DNA from: CAMCYM01 sp964405405
GTDB lineage: Bacteria > Bacteroidota > Bacteroidia > Flavobacteriales_D > Sanyastnellaceae
Length of the DNA stretch: 36,068 bases
NCBI GenBank assembly: GCA_964405405.1
Contig: CAYONT010000019.1
Coordinates: 1 to 36,068 of the forward strand
Direction: 5' to 3'
This document shows, one piece after another, positions 23,464 to 30,065 of this stretch. Within the stretch, counting starts at the first letter, position 1. The number at the start of each line of letters is the position of its first letter. Made by a program: the position numbers and the translations under genes. The notes beneath the pieces are model-generated. The model was not told where the DNA came from. It saw only the letters and a list, made by a program, of their open reading frames with translations, and ran no database searches.

Positions 23464-23469
23464 TCCAAC

Positions 23470-25137
23470 ATGACCGATATCGAAATCGCACGCAACGCAG
23501 TCCTGCGTCCCATCACTGAGATAGCAGAAAAACTTGGGATTACAGCTGACACACTGATCCATTACGGCAAGTTCAAAGCAAAGATTCCGCTGGATTGCCT
23601 CCAGCCAGATCGGGAGAGAAATTCCCATTTGATTTTGGTCACAGCCGTTTCACCCACGCCGGCGGGGGAAGGCAAAACAACTGTAAGCGTGGGGTTGGCG
23701 GATGGTTTGTCTCACATCGGGAAGAGAAGCGCCGTGGCCTTGCGAGAACCTTCGTTGGGCCCTGTTTTCGGGATGAAAGGAGGCGCAGCTGGCGGGGGGC
23801 GCACGCAAGTCGTTCCCATGGAGGACATCAATCTCCACTTCACTGGGGATTTCTCTGCAGTGGAAAAGGCGAACAACCTACTTTCTGCATTGATTGACAA
23901 CAACATACAATCAGGGAGACGTTCCTTGGGCCTCGATCCCCGCACAGTGGTCTGGAAACGGGTTATGGACATGAATGACCGTGCACTTCGTCAGGTCATC
24001 ACGGGACTAGGAGGCAAGAACGGCGGTTGGATGCGGGAAACGGGATTCAACATCACAGCCGCTTCGGAGGTGATGGCCATCCTTTGTTTGGCCTCCAGTT
24101 GGGAAGACATGTCTGAACGCTTTGACCGCATTTATGTAGGTGATGGCGCTGGAAGACAAGCTTTTTTCGCAAAGGACCTGCGCGCATCATCGGCCATGAC
24201 AATCCTGATGAAGGATGCACTGCTGCCCAATCTCGTTCAGACCATCGAAGGCACTCCAGCCTTTGTTCATGGGGGGCCTTTCGCGAACATCGCCCAGGGT
24301 ACGAATTCTTTATTGGCTACCCGGATGGCCATGGGGCATGCCGATTACGTCGTGACGGAAGCTGGATTTGGAGCCGATTTGGGGGCCGAGAAGTTTGTGA
24401 ACATCAAGTCTCGCATGGGCGGATTGCGTCCCCGTGTGGCTGTTGTGGTGGCGACCGTGAAAGCGTTGAAGTACCATGGAAAGGGTTCTTTTGAACCCAA
24501 CCCCGATCCAGAGGCCGTTCGGGCAGGCATGTGCAACCTGGAAAAACACATCGAGAACCTCCAAGGGTTTGGATTGGATGTGGTGGTTGCGATCAATTCC
24601 TTCCACAGCGACACCCAAGAAGAACATGACGTGATTCGTAAGGGATGTGCCCACTGGGGTGTGGAGGCGGTGCGAAGCGATGGATGGGCGCAAGGTGGGG
24701 CGGGGTGCGCAGATTTGGCCCAAGCCGTGGTTCGTGCTGTCGATCGCTCCCCAAACCCATCGCCTTTGCAGTTCACCTATCCACTGGAGGCCTCGCTGGA
24801 GGAAAAGATTCACCGGGTGGCCACCCAAATTTATGGAGCGAAATCCGTGAATTACACGGCTGAAGCCCAGCGACAAATGGACCGATACGAAACATTGGGT
24901 TGGGGAAAGTTGCCCATCTGCATGGCTAAGACCCAGAAAAGTTTCTCCGACGACGAGCGCCGTTGGGGCCGTCCCGATGGATTTGAGGTCACAGTCCGTG
25001 AATTTGAGATTGCAGCAGGTGCGGGATTTGTGGTGCCCATTTTGGGGAACATGTTGCGCATGCCCGGCTTGCCCGATGTACCTGCCGCAGAGGCGATGTC
25101 GGTGGATGCTTCAGGCCAAATCCATGGCCTCAGCTAA
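23470..25137 (+). CDS. fhs: Formate-tetrahydrofolate ligase
   Basis: Catalyses ATP-dependent formation of 10-formyl-THF from formate and tetrahydrofolate, supplying one-carbon units for purines and formyl-Met. The 555-residue length is normal. The P-loop is TPAGEGKTT (about 63-71). It is followed by family motifs EPSLGPVFGMKGGAAGGG, EDINLHFTGD and NNLLSALIDN, with EAGFGADLGAEKF later. The open frame starts at 23452, but the ATG at 23470 (MTDIEIARNAVLRP) fits the family and directly follows the promoter. The gene converges on the large gliding-type protein, with 9 bp and no terminator between the stops. folE, another pterin-pathway gene, lies 9 kb away. Confidence 0.97.
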   Translation: MTDIEIARNAVLRPITEIAEKLGITADTLIHYGKFKAKIPLDCLQPDRERNSHLILVTAVSPTPAGEGKTTVSVGLADGLSHIGKRSAVALREPSLGPVFGMKGGAAGGGRTQVVPMEDINLHFTGDFSAVEKANNLLSALIDNNIQSGRRSLGLDPRTVVWKRVMDMNDRALRQVITGLGGKNGGWMRETGFNITAASEVMAILCLASSWEDMSERFDRIYVGDGAGRQAFFAKDLRASSAMTILMKDALLPNLVQTIEGTPAFVHGGPFANIAQGTNSLLATRMAMGHADYVVTEAGFGADLGAEKFVNIKSRMGGLRPRVAVVVATVKALKYHGKGSFEPNPDPEAVRAGMCNLEKHIENLQGFGLDVVVAINSFHSDTQEEHDVIRKGCAHWGVEAVRSDGWAQGGAGCADLAQAVVRAVDRSPNPSPLQFTYPLEASLEEKIHRVATQIYGAKSVNYTAEAQRQMDRYETLGWGKLPICMAKTQKSFSDDERRWGRPDGFEVTVREFEIAAGAGFVVPILGNMLRMPGLPDVPAAEAMSVDASGQIHGLS

Positions 25138-25146
25138 CCCCGAAAT

Positions 25147-28100
25147 TCACCGAACCAAGGTCAAGCTTCCCGTAAGGGATTCCAGGCCTGGGATATCCAA
25201 CACATAGTAATACGTTCCATCTGGAACCCCCTCCGCGCGCCAGCCATTTTGGTAATTCGTGGCCTCAAATACCCGATTGCCCCAACGGTCAAAAACTTGC
25301 AAGTGATTTCCCGGAAATTGTTGGATGTATCGAAATTCAAGCGTCTCATTCATTCCATCCCCATTCGGTGAAAAGACGTTGACCCATTCGACCGCGCATG
25401 GTTGGATTTCGAGGTAAGCGGTTGACGCATCACCGCACAATCCAGGCAAGGTGTAAGTAACTTCCAGGGTGCCCAAGCCGGCTGCCATCAAATTGATTTG
25501 TCCCATTCCATCTATGCAACCGATGCAGTTGGGACCTACGGCAGACCAAATCCCCCCCCCCATCGCAGGCACCGCGGTCCAAACCTCAGAAACCAGGCAC
25601 GCAAGCTCGGGCAGATAAATGGTCGCATCCAGTTGGGGCACCACCTCCACCACTTCGGAGTCAGAGTCGCTACACACCCCTTCAATCGAGTATGTCACCA
25701 CATAGCTCCCTGCCCCAACCCCTGGGTCAAACAGGTTCCCGCTCAAACAGCCGGTACAATCAGATGACCAAGTTCCTCCAGGTTGGGCCGCCTGCAGGGT
25801 GTAGCTACCCTCCGATTCACACAAAGCCGGCACCACCGCCACACTGGCGTTGACACTTTCCGCAACCTCCAAAATTCCCGCAATGGGTGCACTGCAGGAT
25901 GTGGCGAATAGAAACGCTACAGGAATCATGCCCGGCTCGTTGGCTACAAACAACCCTGTCGCCGGATTCAGGATGCACCCTGGACAACTTGTGCTGCTCC
26001 AAATCCCCGTCGTCTGGGATGCATAAGGCTCAGGAATCGAGGAATCCAATGTGAAGTTGAGGTCAATCTGCTCCCCTTCGCAAAGCGGAGGTGTAGAGAC
26101 GAATGCTCCTGACAACTCGGGCAGTACTTCCACCACAAAATCAGCGGTATCGCTGCATGCGCCTTGCACAACGATGTAATTCACAGGAACCAATCCCCAG
26201 CCAGCTTCGGATACATCAAAAAAACCTTCCGTGGTCAGGCAGGAACCGCAAGACGCAGCCCAGGTCCCGCCCGAAAGATCTGCCTCAAACTGAACATCTT
26301 GAGCCGTTTCACACAAGACGGTGGGAACATTTGCCTCCGATATGACTACCCCGGGCTCTACTACCACTGAAGTGGAAGATGGGATGGGGCAAAAACTATC
26401 TGGTGTAAAGGTGATGCCATAGGTCCCCGGTGGGAGCGCACCACCCTGGAACACCCCGGTGAAGGGATTGATGCAAAATCCGCAATCTGCCTCCCAAAAA
26501 CCAGGGATGTCTGCTGAGAAATTCCCCGTCGTGGATTGACAAAGGGTGGTGGGCCCGGCGAGTTCCCCTTGTGTGGGATCCGAAACCCCGATTTGAATGG
26601 TGGTGGTCGCAGGACAGAGACCCGCACTGGTGAAAGTGATGGTGTTCAAACCAGGAGCTGCCTGATTCGAGAAAAAAAAGCCATTGAAAGAATTGATGCA
26701 AGCACCGCAACTGGCAGACCACGAGCCGAAAGGAGGTGAACTGTTCAAGTCGATGTTGGTACCTGTACACAATGCACTGGGCGCGTTGGTGACCACCGCT
26801 GTCGGCGATTGGGAAATGTTGATCGTCGCGGTAAATACGTCATCAATACAGGATCCAGGAGCCACATGGGTCACCACCAAAGGTCCACTGCCGGCTAAAC
26901 CCGGATCTACCAGCAGCGTGCTGGAGTCAAAACAGCCATCGCAGTCCACTTCCCATGTTCCACCGGATTCCAAGGGGCTCAGGGCAAAGGGATCTCCACC
27001 TGAACACAGTCCGCTGCTGGGCCAAGTGAAAGTCGCATCGGCATCACTGACTGCAATGATTTGAACTACATCGGATGCAACTTGAACGTAATCATCCGCT
27101 TCAGGGCTGGGTCCAGTGTAATCGTTCACACAAAAATTCGCAGTTCCACTGGAGCCAGCTGGGAGGGTAAAGGGCCCCAGAATACCGCCTGCAGTTGTCA
27201 GTGACCATTGGGCAGTCCCCCAACCGTTGTTGCCGGTATCCCCCATTTGCAGGGTGTAGCATCCGTTCGGAAGGCACACAGTGCTGTTGAATGGGGCGCT
27301 TCCACTGGCAACCGAAACCCCATTAGAAGATAGGATGCTCCAGCTGATTTGGGCATTTTGGGCTGCAGTCCCGCCCCCTGTGACCGAAACGGGATATCCC
27401 TGGCAAAACGTTCCTGCAGGCAATTGTCCCAACCAAGCGGTCAGTGTGGTCGATTGGGAGGTACAAAAATCGAGGGATTGCCCCATGCCGAGGAATGTTC
27501 CCCCTTCATACCACAAAGTGTTCCCCTCCACCACCACTTGGGAGGTGTATCGAAAGGCTACATTGTTCGCAGTCCACTGCCCCGTATTGTAACCCGGTGC
27601 GGGAACGCCTTGTGTACCGTTGGTGTTTTGTATTCCTGAGGTCGCACTTCCCCATCCACAAATGGGCCTGTTCCCTATGAAAACCTCAATGGCATTGGAA
27701 CCTTCGTACAAGATGATCTCAGCATTCACTTGGTTGCTGGTGCACGAAAACTGACACACCGCATTCCAAGTGACCACAAACTTCCGACACGGGGCCGTTC
27801 CATATGTAGCATACCGCACATTCCCGCATGTTGCCGGATTCAAATCACTGTAGACGGCCATGATGCTGGCAGAGGGCAACGTCGCCGCAGGAACGAGTCC
27901 GTTGGGATTGAAAGGAGCATTCGGATTCGCCAGGTTGAAACTGATGTAACCATTGCTAGCCACACGAACTTGGTTGTAGTTCTGCCCATAGAAGCCGAAA
28001 TTGAACCCGATGGGAATGTTGCCGCTGTAGTTGTCGTCGGTCAAGCCTGCGATGGCAGTACCCTGGCTGAAAGGATATGGGAGGGAGTAGGGTATCACCT

Positions 28101-28326
28101 GTACATTGTAATTGCTGCTGCCAGCTGCGATGTTGGCCACCGAAGGAGCGGTCAGGGTCAGGCAACTGTCTTCACAGGTGATTTCTTGGTCTGGCCCCAG
28201 ATCGTAGCTGCCAAAGTTGTTGCAATCCTGGGACCAACTACCCACTGAGGCCAGCATTCCGATGGCTGTTGCCAACCAACGCGCGCTCAGCCTCCTATAC
28301 CCCGTTTTTTTGATTTCGAGTTCCAT
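25147..28326 (-). CDS. Large secreted protein with gliding-motility C-terminal sorting domain
   Basis: About 1059 residues, exported through a signal peptide (MELEIKKTGYRRLSARWLA, then a hydrophobic run ending VGSWSQ) and probably by the type IX system. The N-terminal region (about 45-240) holds a beta-sandwich with GFNFGFYGQNYNQVRVASNGYISF (nidogen-like/lectin-like). Next comes a region with ISWSILSSNG. Then about seven repeats of roughly 75-90 residues follow, each with GxWxxxCxxC. The last 85 residues carry the gliding-associated domain: FSPNGDGMNETLEF, then QVFDRWGNRVFEA and DGTYYYVLDI. The start at 28326 puts a -7-like box (TATCTTTC) 26 nt upstream. The ATG at 28338 is possible. A longer frame to 28485 would run through the tRNA and is rejected. 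Confidence 0.88.
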   Translation of the reverse strand: MELEIKKTGYRRLSARWLATAIGMLASVGSWSQDCNNFGSYDLGPDQEITCEDSCLTLTAPSVANIAAGSSNYNVQVIPYSLPYPFSQGTAIAGLTDDNYSGNIPIGFNFGFYGQNYNQVRVASNGYISFNLANPNAPFNPNGLVPAATLPSASIMAVYSDLNPATCGNVRYATYGTAPCRKFVVTWNAVCQFSCTSNQVNAEIILYEGSNAIEVFIGNRPICGWGSATSGIQNTNGTQGVPAPGYNTGQWTANNVAFRYTSQVVVEGNTLWYEGGTFLGMGQSLDFCTSQSTTLTAWLGQLPAGTFCQGYPVSVTGGGTAAQNAQISWSILSSNGVSVASGSAPFNSTVCLPNGCYTLQMGDTGNNGWGTAQWSLTTAGGILGPFTLPAGSSGTANFCVNDYTGPSPEADDYVQVASDVVQIIAVSDADATFTWPSSGLCSGGDPFALSPLESGGTWEVDCDGCFDSSTLLVDPGLAGSGPLVVTHVAPGSCIDDVFTATINISQSPTAVVTNAPSALCTGTNIDLNSSPPFGSWSASCGACINSFNGFFFSNQAAPGLNTITFTSAGLCPATTTIQIGVSDPTQGELAGPTTLCQSTTGNFSADIPGFWEADCGFCINPFTGVFQGGALPPGTYGITFTPDSFCPIPSSTSVVVEPGVVISEANVPTVLCETAQDVQFEADLSGGTWAASCGSCLTTEGFFDVSEAGWGLVPVNYIVVQGACSDTADFVVEVLPELSGAFVSTPPLCEGEQIDLNFTLDSSIPEPYASQTTGIWSSTSCPGCILNPATGLFVANEPGMIPVAFLFATSCSAPIAGILEVAESVNASVAVVPALCESEGSYTLQAAQPGGTWSSDCTGCLSGNLFDPGVGAGSYVVTYSIEGVCSDSDSEVVEVVPQLDATIYLPELACLVSEVWTAVPAMGGGIWSAVGPNCIGCIDGMGQINLMAAGLGTLEVTYTLPGLCGDASTAYLEIQPCAVEWVNVFSPNGDGMNETLEFRYIQQFPGNHLQVFDRWGNRVFEATNYQNGWRAEGVPDGTYYYVLDIPGLESLTGSLTLVR
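25510..26970 (-). repeat. Seven Trp/Cys-Cys tandem repeats in the large secreted protein
   Basis: On the minus strand the motif G-x-W followed within about 4-8 residues by C-x-x-C recurs seven times: GGTWEVDCDGC, FGSWSASCGAC, PGFWEADCGFC, GGTWAASCGSC, TGIWSSTSCPGC, GGTWSSDCTGC and GGIWSAVGPNCIGC. Between copies are immunoglobulin-like beta-strands with an ALC or similar cysteine, giving units of about 75-90 residues. The cysteines probably form intra-repeat disulphides. Confidence 0.75.
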
Positions 28327-28399
28327 GTGCTTGGCCATTCCATCCGTTGCGGGAAAGATAAGGAAGGGCCCACCAAGCACAGCGCTTGGGCAAAAGCTC

Positions 28400-28431
28400 G
28401 AAAAGAAAAAGCCCGAGCTGACTCGGGCTTT
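28400..28431 (-). terminator. Terminator of tRNA-Asp
   Basis: AAAGCCCGAG pairs with CTCGGGCTTT (28408-28417 with 28422-28431) around a 4-nt loop. On the minus strand it is followed by TTTTTCTTTTC. It begins 6 bp after the tRNA CCA end and separates the tRNA from the downstream giant gene. Confidence 0.85.
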
Positions 28432-28436
28432 GTTGT

Positions 28437-28513
28437 TGGCGGTCTGGACGAGACTCGAACTCGCGACCCCATGCGTGACAGGCATGTATTCTAACCAACT
28501 GAACTACCAGACC
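28437..28513 (-). tRNA. tRNA-Asp (anticodon GTC)
   Basis: The minus strand folds into a 77-nt cloverleaf. The 7-bp acceptor stem (GGTCTGG with CCAGACC) is complete. The D arm has AGTTCAGTTGGTTAGA. The anticodon arm carries CCTGTCACGC, giving anticodon GTC. The T arm has GTTCGAGTC. The discriminator base is G and CCA is encoded. Transcription is from its own promoter (28545-28574), with a terminator right after the CCA. Confidence 0.97.
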
Positions 28514-28544
28514 TTTTTTCTTACCAACCTTCGCTGGCGGAGCG

Positions 28545-28572
28545 CAAAGATAAGTCATCTAATCGCATCCAA
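28545..28572 (-). promoter_or_regulatory. Promoter of tRNA-Asp
   Basis: Minus-strand TATCTTTG (28552-28545) is a perfect -7 box, preceded 17 nt upstream by TTG (28572-28570). This is the same 17-nt geometry as the fhs promoter. It lies about 31 nt before the tRNA 5' end. The rest of the 155-bp gap up to the DUF58 gene shows no feature. Confidence 0.7.
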
Positions 28573-28668
28573 CAACAGCCGATACGCGCCCTGCGCAAAA
28601 AAAGTTTCAATCCAGAACCGAGGAAAATTCAGTGGGCTGAAAATCAACTCTCTGAAGTTTGGAAAAAA

Positions 28669-29592
28669 TCAGACCCGCATCCGGCGACGTTTGGTTAGGT
28701 AGGAGGAAAGCACAGAATATACGCCAGATGCTATGTCCACATCCACCCGATCGATGCCGTATTGGGCGCAACGCAGGTCCAGTTGCTGACGAAATTCAGA
28801 CATCGATCTCCGGTATGCGGTGCGGATTTCAGCAGGGTGCAGTTTCACCTCTACGCCGGATTCCGCATCGACAAAAGTGGTGGGCCGATCCGCAAAATCA
28901 AACCGAACCTCCGTCTCTGCATCTTGAATTTGAAAAAGCACCACTTCGTGTTTGGCGTGGCGCAGGTGCTGTAGTGCGCTGAAAAGCGCTTCCAAGTCTC
29001 CTGAACGCTCAAAACAATCACTGAAAATCATCACCAAAGAGCGTCGGGGAATGGCTTCGGCGAGCTCGTGCAGTGCGGCGGCGGCATCGGTCCCCTTCGC
29101 TGCCCCTTCCGGTCGCTTCGCAAGCAGTTCATCCAGACGGTGGAACAACCCTCTTTGATGCACCCGGGAGGATTTGGCGGGTACATGGTTCTCAAGCCCC
29201 GATCCGAAGGTGCTCAACCCTACTGCGTCTCTTTGGCGCCGAAACAGCTCGATGAGCGCGGCCGAGGCTTCCACTGCGAATCGGAGTTTGGAGTTTTCCG
29301 GCGGTTCGGGGTAGTACATGGAAGCACTCGTGTCGATAACCAACTGGCAACGCAGGTTGGTCTCCTCTTCGAAACGTTTGACGAACATCTTGTCCGATCG
29401 GGCATACAACTTCCAATCGATGTGACGCGTGGATTCCCCCGCGTTGTAAAGACGGTGTTCGGCAAACTCAACACTGAACCCGTGAAAAGGGCTTCGGTGC
29501 AACCCCGTGATGAAACCTTCGACCGATTGTCGGGCAAAGAATTCGAGCGCCCCAATCTGCTGGAGCAGGGCCGGCTGTTGCGCACCCTCCAT
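28669..29592 (-). CDS. DUF58 domain-containing protein (vWA-like, aerotolerance type)
   Basis: A 307-residue cytoplasmic protein. The DUF58 core RLYNAGESTRHIDWKLYARSDKMFVKRFEEE at about 47-77 includes the hallmark D-W-K. It is followed by a von Willebrand A-like fold with a MIDAS-type DTSASM (about 87-92) and TFGSG. Such proteins are usually encoded with a MoxR ATPase and Bat proteins. None is in this window. Here the gene follows trxA by 12 bp. An unusual feature for Bacteroidota is a Shine-Dalgarno AAGGAGGG (29599-29606) at ideal distance from the ATG, overlapping the trxA stop. Confidence 0.88.
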   Translation of the reverse strand: MEGAQQPALLQQIGALEFFARQSVEGFITGLHRSPFHGFSVEFAEHRLYNAGESTRHIDWKLYARSDKMFVKRFEEETNLRCQLVIDTSASMYYPEPPENSKLRFAVEASAALIELFRRQRDAVGLSTFGSGLENHVPAKSSRVHQRGLFHRLDELLAKRPEGAAKGTDAAAALHELAEAIPRRSLVMIFSDCFERSGDLEALFSALQHLRHAKHEVVLFQIQDAETEVRFDFADRPTTFVDAESGVEVKLHPAEIRTAYRRSMSEFRQQLDLRCAQYGIDRVDVDIASGVYSVLSSYLTKRRRMRV

Positions 29593-29598
29593 CGAAAT

Positions 29599-29606
29599 CC
29601 CTCCTT
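29599..29606 (-). promoter_or_regulatory. Strong Shine-Dalgarno sequence of the DUF58 gene
   Basis: Minus-strand AAGGAGGG ends 6 nt before the ATG at 29592 and overlaps the TAA stop of trxA. Few other genes here show such a site. Confidence 0.55.
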
Positions 29607-29934
29607 ACTTGAGGGACTGAATTTTCTCTACCAACACACTCTTCGGGACGTTGCCAACGCTACGGTCCACGACCTGACCATTTTTGAAGAACAAAATCGT
29701 GGGGATGTTGCGAATTCCGTGGGAAGAACTCACACCAGAGTGCTCATCTACGTTCACCTTTCCCACCACCACCTCACCTTCAAAGTCCTTGGCGATTTCC
29801 TCTACCACTGGGCCTAGCAGCCGACATGGACCACACCATTCCGCCCAAAAGTCTACCATCACCAGCTTGTCGCTCTGCAACGCAAGCGTTTCGAAATTCG
29901 CATCGGTGAATTCCAAGGCCATTTTCTTTTGCAT
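29605..29934 (-). CDS. trxA: Thioredoxin
   Basis: A 109-residue thioredoxin, cytoplasmic disulphide reductant. The active site is WAEWCGPCRLLGP with Cys34 and Cys37. VGKVNVDEHSGVSSSHGIRNIPTILFFKNG contains the cis-Pro loop (IPT), and GNVPKSVLVEKIQSL forms the last helix. The ATG at 29934 (MQKKMALEF) is chosen over the longer frame from 29973 because a perfect -7 box, TAAATTTG, lies inside the longer version 27 nt upstream. A further ATG at 29922 is possible. It is followed by the DUF58 gene in an operon and is a plausible electron donor for the exported or cytoplasmic thiol peroxidases. Confidence 0.95.
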   Translation of the reverse strand: MQKKMALEFTDANFETLALQSDKLVMVDFWAEWCGPCRLLGPVVEEIAKDFEGEVVVGKVNVDEHSGVSSSHGIRNIPTILFFKNGQVVDRSVGNVPKSVLVEKIQSLK

Positions 29935-29961
29935 TGTGCGCTTTCGCGCGGTTTGAAAGGC

Positions 29962-29969
29962 CAAATTTA
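29962..29969 (-). promoter_or_regulatory. -7 promoter box of trxA
   Basis: Minus-strand TAAATTTG lies 27 nt before the trxA ATG and is embedded in GTTAAATTTGGCC (29959-29971), identical to the 13 bases in front of the thiolase. Confidence 0.6.
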
Positions 29970-30065
29970 ACACCTTCCCCCCTCGCTTTGACCCCTGCCG
30001 GAGTCACTCCGTGACTTTTTCACCCTTTTTGTCGAAACAGCCAGGCCCGTTCTTCCGCGTGGGTT

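Noticed and set aside
28327..28485. N-terminal extension of the large secreted protein
   Set aside because: It would translate through part of tRNA-Asp and its terminator, and the promoter-like box lies downstream of it.
30002..30026. Hairpin AGTCAC/GTGACT followed by TTTTT in the plus direction between trxA and dnaE
   Set aside because: Both neighbours are on the minus strand, where the hairpin has no U tract; the stem is short.
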